Numbered from the stretch's first letter, positions 34,569 to 48,000 are shown. The stretch: 64,000 nt of DNA from Amblyornis subalaris (GCA_018881555.1 JACAXG010000253.1:613493-677492); one strand, 5' to 3'. The notes: generated by a model not told the origin, from the letters alone. Made by a program: numbers and translations.

Positions 34569-34581
34569 GTTGCCAGGCAAC
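34569..34581. promoter_or_regulatory. ODAD4: RFX X-box next to the ODAD4 start codon
   Basis: GTTGCCAGGCAAC is a perfect palindrome around a central base and a full match to the X-box bound by RFX factors (RYYNYY, 1-3 bases, RRNRAC). It lies 17 bp upstream of the ODAD4 ATG. RFX2/3 with FOXJ1 control motile-cilium genes, and ODAD4 is one, so the site fits the gene's function. Confidence 0.8.
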
Positions 34582-36077
34582 GCTTACCGGACAACCACCC
34601 GCTTCCGGTAAGCGCCCCCGCCCCGGAAGTGACGCAACACGTCCGGACGGTGCCCGCGTAGGGCTTCGGTGTCCCGGGCGGCGGCCTCGGCCTGATCCTG
34701 GCCCCGGCGCGGCGCGCGCTCGCGGTGCCTCTGACCGGACCCGACTCCGTGCCCGCGGCGTTGTGTTGTTCCACCCGCGTTCCCGGAGCTGTGCGCGGCC
34801 GAGAGGGGTGGGACNGCGGCCGCTCAGTACAGCCGCGGTGCCTCGGCGGGTGCCGAACGCCGGGCAGAGCCGGTTCCTCTGCCTCGCCGGGTCACGGCCG
34901 GTGCGTTTCGCAGGGGCAACACGAGGGCAGCCACCGCCTCCCTGTAGTCGGTTATTCGGTACTGTTTGGTGCTCGCGGCTGGCGCCGGTACCAGTTTCAC
35001 TCTTGAGGGGGTTAGTCCTGCCCGAGTGAATGACGAAGGGGAGATGCTGCCGGGTCTCTCCCATCGGCACTTCAATCCTGACTTATTTTGGCGCTGGGTC
35101 AGACCCTGGCCAAGATTTGTGCTTGAAACACTTTGTTCCTGCCAAATGACTCAGAGTAAGGGAGGGGGAGGGGTCTGTCCCGCTCGGAACTGGTGACATT
35201 CAACGTCACCACGAGGCAGATCAGAACTCCCGGGCTCCGGACGCCGCTCGGGGCTGCCCTAGCCGTGGCCCAGCCCCGCTGGACGGCCGCAACGGGGGCG
35301 GGAGGCGGAGTGGGGGTCACGCCAGGGTGGGGAGACACACGGGCGAGCTCTGGAGTGGGAGGCAGGGCTGACACACCCCGTCCCCGGGGAGCCGGGCGGG
35401 GAATTTCAGGCAATTTAAGCGTTCGGTAACTTTTCCAGGGAGATTTCCCCCCACTTGGCACCGCCGGGTATGACACGCCACCCCCAGCGGAGTGGGTAGC
35501 AGCATCGTGTTCATGAGGGCTATCGCAGGGCTGTGCCCAGCCCGGTGACACTGTCATGGGGACACGAACCCCGGCCATCGGGGTAAGGCCTCCCGTTCTC
35601 GTCAGACACCGCGCCGGGTGTTCCCTCAGCGCTGGTGATGAGCGCGTTAGTCACAGGCTGGAAATACAAGGGGAAAAGTGAACGTGGGATGAGTGTTCCT
35701 GGGAAGCAGGAGAGCCGTGGAGGCTGCCATGAGAGGCTGGTGAGGAAACGGAGCAGCGGGGAGGCAGGACGCCCGCGTCCCGAGCGCTCCCGGTGCTTCG
35801 GCAAGGTCCGTGAGCCCGGCAGCGGTCTCGTCCCGCTGTCCCGCTCCCGTTGGCCGCGTCGCCGGGGATCGCGTTCCAGCAGTGCCGCCCGTAGTGGGAG
35901 GTGACCCGGCTCCGGCGGTCCCACCACTCCCCCGTGGGTACCACCGGACACCGCCCGCCCCCGCAGTTACAACACGCCCGTGGGAGGTTTCTCGTCCTGT
36001 CCCTGCACTGTGGAAGGAGCCCCGTTCCCGCTGCCGCTACCGCGGGGCAGCGGGCCCGTTAACGTCATCGTGGCCGG

Positions 36078-36263
36078 TGACGTCAGCGGCGGCGGGTCCA
36101 GCTCGGGGGGTCACGGCCGCGGGCGCCGCCGAGGGCGGGGCGAGGTGGGCCGGAACTACGACTCCCACAAGGCCGCGCGGCCGCGCCCCACCGGCGGCGG
36201 CCAATGGGCGTACTGCGAGTGCTCAGGCAACGCGCACGTGGCGGCAGCGGCAGCCAATGGGCG
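36078..36263 (+). promoter_or_regulatory. ACLY: ACLY core promoter elements: CRE, E-box and two CCAAT/GC modules
   Basis: Seen in order: a full CRE TGACGTCA (36078-36085) preceded by a half-site at about 36060; CCAATGGGCG (36201-36210); E-box CACGTG (36235-36240); a second identical CCAATGGGCG (36254-36263), 53 bp after the first. NF-Y and Sp1 cooperate with SREBP at lipogenic promoters, and human ACLY is known to depend on such sites. No TATA box is visible. Transcription probably starts shortly after the second module. Confidence 0.65.
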
Positions 36264-36289
36264 GCGGCGGCGGCCGTAGCCCGATGGGT

Positions 36290-36387
36290 CGGGGAGGCCG
36301 TGCTCCGCGAACAAAAGGCGGCGGCGGCGGCGCGAGCGGGGCCGGAGCGGGAGCGGAGCGGGGCAGGAGCGGCCGAGCGAGGTCCAG
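36290..36387 (+). other. ACLY: ACLY non-coding exon 1 (5' border estimated)
   Basis: GC-rich 5' UTR ending in gaggtccag followed by a consensus donor gtgagt at 36388. It joins the 15-nt UTR at the start of exon 2 (42053). The left border is a guess from the promoter elements. The first intron is 5.7 kb and contains no exon or recognisable repeat that I can call. Confidence 0.6.
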
Positions 36388-39300
36388 GTGAGTGCCGGGG
36401 CGGCCGCGCCCACGAGCGCCGCCGCTGTGGCGGGGCCCGCCCGCCCCGGAGGGCGGCTGAGGCTCTGCCCGGCACATGGCGGGGCCTCACGCGGCCGCTT
36501 CTGCCGGCCCTGCCGCGGCGCCCACGCTCCTGGGGCGGGAGTGGGGGAGGGGTGTCTGCGGGCCGGGAGCCGCGCTGGTCCTGGCCCGCCCCGGCCCCGA
36601 TAGCTTGCGGTAGGGCAGGCGAGTTCCGGGAGCGGCCCGCAGCCTGCGGGAGCGCCGCGGGCTTGCTCAAGTAGCGGCTGTGCGGCCGTCCCGGTGCGAT
36701 GCGGAGCGGAGCCCCTCGCTCCCGCCGGCATCGCCACCCCTGACCTTGCGGGCCGCTCCCCCGAGGTCTCCTCGCGGCGGTGCTGATGCCCGGTAGCGTC
36801 CCGGTGGCCGGGGCGGCTCTGGGGCATGGGCAGTGTGCGGTGGGCACAGCGCAGAGATTAACGAGGGGCTGGGAAAGGGCTCCATGGACCTGGCAGCAGG
36901 TCCGGGTCCGGCTTTGCGCGTTTGTTCTTTTCGCCCCTGGTCCAAGGGGGCCTTGGCCAAAGCACTTGTACCCCCTGCCGTAAGGAAAATCCTTTCGTGG
37001 CCATGCTGGAGTAGCAGCCCCGCGTCGGGATCTCGCTGTTCCCGTGCGAGCAGAAGCGTGCACAGCCCGTGTGTCGCTCCCTTCCCGGGACGGTTGGCTG
37101 TGTTCCAGCTCTCCTGTTTGCTGCCTACAAACACCTCCTGTTTGTCTTGCTGCTTTCGAAATTCTCATCCTGCTATACAGACTCTCCCTTCTCTCTGTTG
37201 AACAGTTTATTGTCTGCAGTAGTGTCTAAAGGCTGAAAACTGAGGTGCATCCTGAATATCCTGTTTGTAGGTGTCTGTATTCTTTCTGATCTCTAACTGG
37301 ATTTGGTGCCTAGAGTATCAGCTGTGCTGTCCAATACTGTTACCGAAACCCTGCAAGGCTCTGCAGCTCTCTCCAGGTATTAGGGCTTTTCCCACTGTTC
37401 CAGCGCTGCCTGAAACAGTTCCCAAACAAGGACAGCCACAGTTGGAAGTCCTGCCCAGCCATGGTGGCCAGAGAACCCGCTACTGCCGTACACTGTGCAA
37501 GTGATGTGGGAAGAATTTAAGGAATAAGTTTGTTAAGGAGTCCCAAGGCTGCAGAATAAGATGATCTTTAATGACAGGATCCCGAATTCTCCCCTTGTGA
37601 CACTGGGTGTCCGCCAGGTGTGTGGAGCCTATTGGCTGCTCTCTGTTCAGCCACACGTAACCAGTCCATGGTCCATGCTCGTCCCTGGCTGCCATGTTTT
37701 TCTCAGAGGTTCCATGTGTGCAGGGAGCCTCCCCCAGAGCTGGGCATTCAGCACCTGCTTACATCACTCCACACAGCCTTTCCCAACCGCAGCTGCGGGA
37801 CCATGACCTCGCGTTGGCCACGGCACTGAGCCCTCACCGTCCTCTGATGAAATACACGCGTTTGCCAGGTGGGAGATGATGTAACTTTTCATGCTGCTGT
37901 GGGCTGAAAATACTGGCTGAGCTTGAACTGTGTTAATAAATGACCCGGAATGGAAGGGGGAGGCTGCTTTACAGTGCGGGTTTGTTGGCAAAATTCTTGG
38001 GAGAGCAGGCGCCAAGTCTTCACTGGAGAAGGAGTCCTTTCCTCCTGGCAGAAACATCATTCAGGTGTGATTGGAGGACGGTACCGATCTGAATCTAAGA
38101 GAATTCCATGTGTGAGCACCACATTCTGTGTGAACACAGACTGGTGAAGCTGAGTTACACTTCTGTGACCAGAAAGGATTTGAAGAAAAACAAACCAAAT
38201 CTATGTCTGTAATGCTTTTTCTCCCCTTGCAGAGCAAACCATGTCACACTGAGCAGTGCCACATCACTGATCTCATGCGAATCGGGGAGACTTTACCTGG
38301 GTTCTGTGTCAAAAATGCCTCCCTGTTTCTCCATCTGTGTTTCCTTTGTGTTTGTTGCATGCTCCCTTCAGCTGGTTGCTGATGTATTGGGGCAGATGTA
38401 ACAGTTGTGTCAGAGCAAATGCAACATCCGGCTTGAGAATCCTTACCTGCCTTGCCACCATCCTGCTGATTTTCTCTGTCAATACACTTGTGAAACTTTC
38501 CCCAGCCATCAACTTCTTTGCGTAGATTTGACAGGTGATGTTTTGAGGGAGTAAGTGCTGCTGAGCTCCCGAAAATCTGATCTAATCTATGTCTCTTACT
38601 TGCTCTGGACTTGCTAGCAAAGGCTGGAATCCACCTCTTTGAATTGGTGGGTGTGGATGAGGAGAGAAAGGTCTCTGAGGTGTTGTAGGGAAGCTATTTG
38701 TATTGGAGCCTCAGTAAATGAACACAAATCATTCATGGAAATCTGTGGCACTTGTGCTGCTGACATGAATCTGCCCTTGTGTATGGTGGGTGCAAGGTCT
38801 GGGACCTGAAGTGGTGAGAAAATTGCAGGTCAGTCTTGGCTAATGAATGATGAACAGAGCAGCGTCTGGGCGTGAAGCAGAGGAAGAGAACGTAGTTATC
38901 CCACAGCTTGTGTTTGGGGCAGAGAAAGGGATCTTTTCCTTGGGTTTTTCTTCAGAGGTGCAGCCATTGCTCTCCTCAGCACTGCAGGTGCTAAATGTGA
39001 TTGAAAATAAGATTATCCTGACAGATGAAAGTTTGAACCTGCCTCGTACCTGGGAAACTGCAGAGGTTCAATTCCTCTGCCTCTCTGGTGACTTGAGTCT
39101 GTGCCCCTGCTTGGTGTTTGCAGAACAGATGCAGCGAGTTAATGGACCTGCTCTGATCGTGTCTCCCTGGTTGTCAAGGGACCTGCACGGGCACACGCAG
39201 CCAGGAATTGCTGATGCCCTATGGATTATTTTCCTGCTGATCTCTTAGTTTAACAGCTCAGCAGACTGAAGCAATTGTTTTGTGCTCTCTGTCCTGTGAG

Positions 39301-42052
39301 AAAGGCAGGATTGGAATAGTGGAAAAACTGAGTGAGGAGCATGATTAAAGACTTGCTAATGTTTAGGAAATGTGAAACTCGGGCAGATAAGGTCGGAACA
39401 GCCTCATTCCTGCTGTTCTGTTGCCACGACACAAGGATGTTATTTTTCATCTACTGCTATTGTAAGAATTCTGTAGTTTCCTTTCTTTATCCCAGTAGTG
39501 TTACTGCAAAAATGAGGTGACGAATTTGGGAGGGAAACCAAGGGAGCAGCAGAACGGAGCAGCATCAAGAAGACCAGAAATGATTCTGAGAGAGGAACAG
39601 CTCCACTTCGTGTCCCTCAGGTTTAAGGAATCCCATATGTGTCACTTGTTCCTGCTGATGTTTTTTGCAGGACTATTCTTAAAAAGATCTGAGGGACATG
39701 CTGGGTCCAGTTTCCTGCAGTTGCAGGGTATTCATTGGCATAACCAGCATCAGCCTGAGTGGTTTAATTTGTAAATGTGGACTGAATTTCTTCAGTGCTG
39801 TTCAGGGGCTCTGTGACACCCTGGAGAAATGACAAATAGTTGGGTTTTTCAAAGAAATAGGTTTGCCGTTTTCTTTTACCCATCTGCTCCTGCTGCAGTG
39901 AAATGTGATGCTGTTTCTCTGGGACAGGCCCTGAGCAGATTGTGGAGTTGATGGATTTCGAAGGGCTTTGAAGCAGGGGTATTGCAGCTTCCTCCCAGGC
40001 AGAACAAATGGCTGCAGGTACCACGGGAGCAGGGTTTGCTCTCAGAAATAGCTCTGCTTAAAGTACAAATTCTAATGAAAAGTTTTTGGTTCTGCAGTAC
40101 AGATTACTTGTGTGTGTGCAGCTATGAGGCCAGGCAGCAGTGTGGTGCCTGTGGGAGTGTGTCTGGGTGTGCCTGCAGAATAAGGCTGGGGTGTTGGTTT
40201 GGGGTTTGGTGGTTGATCACCTCTGGCTGCTCACAAGAGCTCCCCTCTTCTCAGTATGCCTTGGCTTTGGACTAATAAACTAATAGGGGCTGTTTCAGTA
40301 GGCAGTGTTAGGGGCAAGTGTTTCTGGTGACAGGAGTGGGGGTTGATTCTGATGAAAGATGGGGTGCTGCAGAAACATTGCTTGATCCCATTTTGAAACG
40401 AGATTATATTGGAAGCTGTGCTGCAATCGTGTTTGGGTTTTACATCATAACTCTTTGAAAGCAGGCCCGCTATTCTTTATGTCATTTGCCCCTTCTGTAG
40501 CTTTGCCGTTGCAATTTTTAACCCTGGAATGGCATCTGAAAAGATGTCAGCAGCAAAGTTGACTGCTGGTCTTTAAGCTTAGTTACCAGCTTTCAGTAAT
40601 AGCACTTAGTCTGACCTGTTTGGTTCTGGAGACTCAGGGAATGCTACCTGCCTCCTACTAATGGTGGGATGGACCAAAGCTTCTCCTTCCTGCTCTAGGA
40701 AGAAAGTTCTATATTTCTAATTATGGCTAATTATTCGCTGTCTATTCTGTGCTTGCTTATAGGTTGAATAGCCCAGGTGATTACTAATGGCTATTACCCA
40801 GAGGGCAGTACAAGAAATAACTGGAATTTTTATACTGTTTCCTTCTGTGGGTCTGAAGTATCTGTTTTGTGAGGGCAGGTGGTCTTACTGAGCCATTCTA
40901 GTACTTGGCTGTCCAGGTGCTCAGATGGAATCTGAGCTCCTCTCTTCTATGTTGGTGCGCCTCTGCTTTGCAGCTCTCCCAGAATCCATCCCAAGTGTGC
41001 TTTTGTTTCTTTTGCCACACTGGCTGTGCCTGGGGAACAGTGACATGACCCCAGTCACTCAGAATGCAGCAGAGAGCTGCTGCTTGAGCCTCATGTCAGC
41101 AGTCTGACCCTCCCAGACTTACCAAACCCATCAACAGATCACAGCACTCAGTTCTGATGCAGACAGGGTCACTGGGATGAAGTATTCTTTTAAATAAATC
41201 TTTATGGCAGCTAAAAATAAATGCATCTTTGACACCTATGACTTCATTGCTGCCTATCAAAAAGAATAGTTACATCCTTGAGGTCAGAAATCATTTGCTT
41301 ATATCAGTTTGAAATATACTCAAAAAGACATGAAAACCATCCACAGGAAAGGGATTGAATCAGGAATTTTACTTGGAAAAAACCAAACCATACCCAAAAC
41401 AAACTGTCTAACCTTAATCTTTGTTGTCCTGAGCATCTTATTCTGTTAGGTGTGAAGCTCTTTCCAAGATATTTGTTTCTGAAACAATAAAAAACCAATG
41501 ATGTAAACCTGTTTTAGTTTTTGTAATCCTGGAAGTGTTTTCTTTTCCCTTTAGAAAAGGGATCGGGCTGCTGATGTGCCCCCAGTCAGGCTCGACTGGG
41601 AACGTGGGATGCCATAGGGAAGTGGGTGGGAGGGAGGGGTTCCCTCCCTGGAACTGCACCAGAAGAAGTGGTAGGTGTGTTACACATACCCCTCAGCAGC
41701 AAACCCGGGGTGCTGCAACGTTGGAGAGAAGCTGCCTGAGCTGGGCAGCCCCTGGATGTGAGGGGATGCTCCAAGCCGTGGGTTTGGGAAGCGCTTGGTG
41801 GTGGCTGGGACAAGCTGTAGGGATCCTGCCTTTCCATGCAGACAAGGCTGGACCAAAATAGTGTTCAGGGCAGGGGAATGGGGTAGAAATTTTAAGCAAC
41901 ACAAATAATTCTTGCTTATCAGGGTAGTTTTGTGATCTTACATGTAGTGGGGAGACTTTGGTTTTCTTTGGGTTTGTGTTGAGGTGGATGATGGGGAGCT
42001 CTTGGCCAGAACAGGGCTGTGTTCCTGATGGATTTTTTGTTTTTTTCCCCAG
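36388..42052 (+). other. ACLY: ACLY intron 1, no gene seen
   Basis: This 5.7 kb GT-AG intron begins in the CpG island and becomes AT-richer after about 37.2 kb. I searched both strands for conserved coding pieces and CR1 tails and found none. The open frames present are short and unremarkable. Confidence 0.65.
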
Positions 42053-42067
42053 CCAGACTAGGTAGCC

Positions 42068-45000
42068 ATGTCAGCCAAAGCCATCTCAGAGCAGACGGGG
42101 AAGGAGTTCTTGTACAAGTACATCTGCACGTCCTCTGCCATCCAGAACCGCTTCAAGTATGCCCGGGTCACCCCAGCCACGGACTGGGCACGGCTCACCC
42201 AGGACCACCCATGGCTCCTGAGCGAGGTAAGGACAGGGACAGCAGGACCTGCCTTCCTGGAGCACCTGAGCACCACTCCGGATCCTTCCCGAAGGACCGG
42301 TTGCTGTTGCTGCTCTGCCACAGTCACTCCCAACCCTGATGAAGAAACAAGCCTTGCTTCAAGGCTCAGTATCACCTCTTAGGGGGCTGATTATACACTT
42401 CCTTTAAGACTGTGAAATACAGAAGCAGAGATAACTGTGAACAAGTTGCTCATAACTGCACAGAAGGTACAAGAGGTTGCTCATAACTGCACAGAAGGTA
42501 CAAGAGGTTGCTCATAACTGCACAGAAGGTACAAGAGGTTGCTCATAACTGCACAGAAGGTACAAGAGGCTGACTCAGACAGAGATGTCAGTCCCTGTTC
42601 TCAAAGCCTTGCTCTCTGAAATCAGGGAGTGCTCTCTCCATGTCTGGCTTTTATGTCCAGTTAGGACACTGCTTAGTTTTCTTGAATCCAAGCAAAATGT
42701 CAGGGAAAACTTCCTTTTTTTCTTTTTCAGTGCAAAATCTTTTATATATCTGTGTCTCACATCCTCACACTTTCTGTAGAGAAAACATACCCAGAGCTCT
42801 TTTTATTAGCTGTCCAAGCTGGCTCCTTTCCCGTGGTTAATTATATTAAGTCATTGGCTGGAGAACATGAATGTCTCACAGTCCTTGACTGACTGACTGA
42901 TAGAAGCCCTGCACTAATTAAATGTTCCATGCTCAAGTGCCTGATGAACTGCAGGAAGAGATCAGCAGTGCTTCTGAAAGCCTTGCAGGAAGCCAGAAGG
43001 GAGCAAGAATACTCTTGAGCTTTTAGTGCAGGTTCTGTAAGGCTGGAAAGGGCTTCAGCCCTTTTCCGTGCTCAGCATCCTGTACTGTAACACTGTGTGT
43101 TCTGACTCTTCAGTTGCTGAAGTGCCAGGATGTATTAGCGATACAGGAGAATGGCACCCAGTTCTAGTTTGGTTTTTCAATAAGATATTTGCAAGCTAGA
43201 GATAAGAGTGTGTGTCAAAAGACAGTTTGTAGCCCAGGAGCAGATTTCCATGGGTATCTTATAAAAAGCCACTGTGAATTGACTAAAACGTGCGTGACCC
43301 CTAGCCCTGGCCAGTCTCATAAGCAAAGTGTAGTGACAGCAGGAGCTTTTTTTTTTGGGCAACTGACTATCTGCCATGACTCTCATTGAGTTTTTTTTAA
43401 TCAAAAAATGTCAGAACAAACTGTCACCTCAGTCTCTGATGTCTGCTCACAGCTGAGTAGAAACAAGGCGACTTTTCTCAAAGTACAGTGTAAAAGAAAA
43501 TCCGAAAACCTGCAGGCGTGTTGTACCAGGAGCTGGATTTGCCAAGATTAAAAGAATTCTGCAAGGACGTGTGCTGTGCAGAACTGATTTAAGTTTTTAC
43601 TTCACTATCTGCAGAGAACCACTTGATCAAAGTCACTTTCTAATGCTTCTTCCTTCAAATCTCTTGCCCAACCTTGTAGNGTTTAGTGGTGAAGCCAGAT
43701 CAGCTCATCAAGAGACGTGGGAAGCTTGGACTGGTTGGGATTAACCTCACTCTGGATCAAGTGAAGGCTTGGCTCAAGCAGCGCCTGGGCCAGGAAACCA
43801 CGGTGAGTGCTTCCCTTTTGTACCCAGGACAGTATAAAAGCTGGCATAAACTCATCCTCTACTGCAGTCAGCCTGTGTATTTTGGCTGATGATTGAGTGT
43901 TACTTCAGGTCTTTATTTTAACTCAGTGCAGTCCTGTGATATTTATTTTCCTGGGAATGACACTGCAGTGCTAATGATAATGAAGTGCCTGCCATCCCTG
44001 CTGCTGTGTGTTGGGAGCTGATGGAGTTGTGCTGCCTCAAGGAATTTATGCTTTGGCCCTGCTGGGATTCATTTGCCGCTGGCTCCAGCTCCAAGTTGGT
44101 GCGGCTGCCTGAAGAATTGGGAAACAGCAGGAACTGCATCTTGAGTGCTCCCCATTGGGAAAATGATGGATGTGGAAATCACTCCTGTAACACAATACAA
44201 CAACCACATCTAAAGCAAGGGCTGGGCCACAGGCTTGGGACCACTGCTGTCCTCAGGAGCAGGGGAGCCAGGAAACATGGATTTGGATAACAGGAAAGTG
44301 CCTACACAGAACAGTTCCTGGACTTGTAGGAAGAGGCTAGAGGATTCTCTTGNACTTCCATGCTCCCTGATACCGCTTCAGGGCAAGAACTACCCTGAGG
44401 CCTCTATGCCTGTCACTACCTCAGGAATTCCTCACTTCTGATTTTTCCAGTATTCCAAGAGCAGCTCAAGCCCTCGTGTCTCACTGTGGTGAGCAGGTCC
44501 CAGTGACAGTGCTGTCTCTGGGACAGGAGGTGAGAGCAGCTGTCCCAATGTAATTCTGATACTCCTCTGTCCTGTTAGGAATGGGGAAGGTGACCGACTC
44601 TTGTAACCAGATGTCCTGGGGTGACAGCGCTGAATACTGTGCTGGAGAGGGAGGAGTGGTTCCCGAGGAGGCGCAGCGGAGAGGTGCTTGGGAGGGAGTG
44701 ATTTTAGAGCAGTGTTGATTAATTCTCAAAGCTTTCCTTATGCTGTCACAAATAGGGAGACTGAACAAGTGGTTATGGATGTTTATCTTGTTTTCTGCCC
44801 ACAGATTGCTAATGCGAAGGGAATCCTAAAGAATTTTCTGATTGAACCCTTTGTCCCTCACAAACAGGTCAGTACACGATTGAAGCGTTAAAAGGGGCTT
44901 TTAAATCTCTCTGGACTTGCATGCTTAGGTGGATTGGTACAGTGGAGAAGGCAGAAGTTTGGGAGTGTGCTGTTGAGCTGACAGTGTCGGTGCACACCCC

Positions 45001-48000
45001 TGGGCAGTGTCAGGGCCACTCCAGTACTGCTGTTCCTTGGGAGGCTCGACGGTGGGCTCAGCTGCCCCGTCCCTGGCGTTAGCACAAGAGCCTCTCCAGG
45101 GTCTTCTCTGGGTGTCAGTGGCTAATGCCTGTCCCTGCTCTGTGGTGCAGGAGGAAGAGTTCTATGTGTGCATATATGCTGCCCGTGAGGGAGACTATGT
45201 GCTCTTCCACCACGAGGGGGGTGTGGATGTGGGAGATGTGGATGCCAAAGCTCAGAAGCTGCTCGTGGCGGTGGATGAGAAGCTCAGTGAATCGGATGTG
45301 AAGAAGCATCTCCTGCAGCATGCACCAGCTAACAAGAAGGAGTAAGTACAGTTGCCAGCTCTGGGCAGGACCAGCCACACAGCAGCTGCTCTCCTTTATC
45401 TCAGTGCCACATCCCTCTATTTTGTTCACCCCAAAGCTCACTCTCCTCTTCTTGCTGCTCTGCAGAATATGCCATGCATCCTGAATCCAAGCTCTCTGAC
45501 ATTATCTGAGCTGCCTGTAAAACCCAAAAATAAGGGTTCCTAGTGCTGAGCCTTTACTTGGCAGCAGCACTTGTCAGCCTGCTCAGGTCTCAACCTCTGA
45601 GACTGGAGACATGTACTGAATTCTGATCCTTTGTGCCAGCATAGAAGTTTCTTTTGTTTAGTGAAATGGTGATGAGATGTGGATCTGACTGCTAATTCAG
45701 AACTTCCCTCTCCCTTGCTCTGGCCTGGTCTCCAAAGTTATTCTCCTGTTTGTCCTCCTGCAGGCTTATCTGTAGATCTCAAGGCTTCTGCATCTCCCTC
45801 AATTAGCTGCCCATACCTAGTTATCTTAATATGAGCAATAATTTTTCCAAGCATAGCATAATCCTTGCTGGCATCGTGCAGCACTGAAGGGCTGCAGGAG
45901 CCTGTCACTCCATCAGTTCACTGCAGCCTCTTCCCCATCACAGCTAACAAAGCTCAGATCTGACAAAGATGGGTATCAGCAGGGAGGACACGATGCGCTT
46001 CTGTTTTGTGGGGAGATAAATCAGACTGCACAGCTCTGACAGTTGTGAGCAACTGTGTCCTCAGCAGAGTTTGGTGGAGGGTAATTAAGATGAGTCATCA
46101 AGGTCTTCCTTCCCTTGAGTCATCCATCACCCAGACTGCATCCAGAGAAGATGAATGAGAATGAAAGAAATTGATTCCGAGTAGATTTGCAGATTGCCAC
46201 TAATACCAACGAACAGAGCAGGCTGTACTTTGATTTGCNGTTTCATTAACTTGTGTTACTTTTTTTTTTTACAGCATCTTGGCCAGCTTCATCTGTGGCC
46301 TGTTCAACCTTTATGAAGATCTGTATTTTACGTACCTCGAGATCAATCCATTAGGTAATGGATATTTTTGGGAGCAGAACTTTCCGTTCTGAAATATTGA
46401 AATGTGTTCTTGATCCTTCTTTGGGTTCTGTAATTCACAACAGCAGCAGGTGCCATGTGCAGAAGTACAAAAGTGGTAGTGATATGTCTTCGAGCAGTTC
46501 ATTCAGTGAACTAAAAATGAGGAAATGAAAAATTCCCTTGCAAGGGATGTTAAGGCAGAATTGAAGAATGTAAAAATTGCCCTGTTAGAACAAAACAGCC
46601 CCAGAGACAGAGCCTGGACCATGGCCAGAGTTACTGGTTAATTCCTTGGGGAACTTGCTGGGGCTGGTAGATACTGCCCAGTGCCAGGGGAACAGCAGTC
46701 ACCTGGCTTTTGCAATGATCTCTGTGTGGTACCAGATGTTGGAGTAAACATGTAACATGTCTCTGTACAAATCAAAGCTAATTGTGATGTTTTTCACTGC
46801 AGTAGTGACTAAAGATGGTGTTTACATCCTTGATTTGGCTGCGAAGATTGACGCGACGGCTGACTACATCTGCAAAGTGAAGTGGGGGGATGTGGAGTTC
46901 CCCCCTCCTTTTGGCAGGGAAGCTTACCCTGAGGCAAGTGACAGCCAGAGTTCATTCATTGTGTGCTGAATTCCTCATGGCTTGTATGCCTATGGCATTG
47001 CGGTTTCCAGTGGTTTTGTTGCTGTGTCTCAAGCAGCTTGGCAGTGCTGTCCATGATAACCTGTGCACAGGTAGCTGTAGTCCTAGGACTGCTCATAATC
47101 ACACTCTGAACTGCTCTGCTTGGTCACTTTTTAAATTCAGAATTGACTTTTTAAAATGGAGGCCAATATTTAACTTTCCTGAGCTGTGTGCCAGCTCTGG
47201 TGCAGAGCTTCCTTCCATGGTTCCTGCCCACACTGCTCCCCTCAGCATCACTATTTTTGTTGGAGCAGTGGTTACTGACAGCCCTGTGGAAGCTGATGCT
47301 CCCTCAGTGTTTCAGTGACAGTTCTGGGAGCAGAGCAGGAGCTGTGTGCAAATGCTGCATCCAAGTGTGAATTCAGAGAAAATAATCACCATCTCTCAAA
47401 CTTTCAAGTAAGAAGTTAAGATGTTAATACACCTGTTTTTCCAAAAAGTGAGGACAAGATAAGGCCTGTTGTAGAGCTAGCAGTGCCTGTTCCATCTCTG
47501 AATTCCCTGGGTCTGTACTGCTGGATGCACAAGCACTGCTCCAGATTTCATAAGTAACCCAAGCTGTCTGAGCAGCTTCAGAAGCTGTTGGAAGCGGAGC
47601 TCTCTCCTTAGTTATTTTGTTACTTATTTCAGGGATCTGTTCTCTCCAAAAGGATTTCTGTCCTGACTTTTTCATTTTAATAATTATGCTTCAGTTGGAA
47701 GGTTTTTGTACTGTGGCCAGGAAATCCATTTAGCTGTTCCTTTCCATGGAGCTTGCTGGATGCCAATACTCAACTCAATTTGCTCTTAAAAGGATTAGTT
47801 CAGGTTTTGTCTCTGAATCATCCCTCTCCAAGTGCCTGGGAAGGTTGTTATGGCAGAGTCTTTGCTGGGAATGTTAATGAACTCTGATGAAGTGCTGCTG
47901 AGCAGCCTGGCACGCTGGGCTGCAGGAGCACCACGTTGAGCCAAATTACAGCTCTCAGTGATGATGTTCCTGGCTGCAGCACAGCCAGAGTGGTCGCCGT

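Larger units (their letters stand above)
34200..36900. promoter_or_regulatory. CpG island shared by the divergent ODAD4 and ACLY genes
   Basis: CpG density is high throughout. ODAD4 starts leftwards at about 34.55 kb and ACLY rightwards at about 36.3 kb. Between 34,600 and 36,000 I see no coding exon; the long open frames on either strand (287 codons from 35070, 361 codons from 37168) come from the GC-rich composition. A 6-base inverted repeat with 7-base spacer (GGTGACATTCAACGTCACC, 35192-35210) is the only discrete element I noticed in the middle. Confidence 0.75.

Noticed and set aside
34207..35070. Minus-strand frame extending ODAD4 by about 170 codons upstream of MEEEESSS
   Set aside because: The extension is low-complexity translation of a CpG island and includes the X-box region. 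The Met at 34551 matches the spacing of the mammalian N-terminus.
36083..37168. 361-codon minus-strand open frame over ACLY exon 1
   Set aside because: CpG-island artefact, antisense to the ACLY promoter and first exon. No homology and no splice structure.
45660..45740. GTGATGA C-box-like motif in an ACLY intron, possible C/D snoRNA
   Set aside because: A nearby CTGA exists, but there is no terminal stem and no second C'/D box pair at the right distance.
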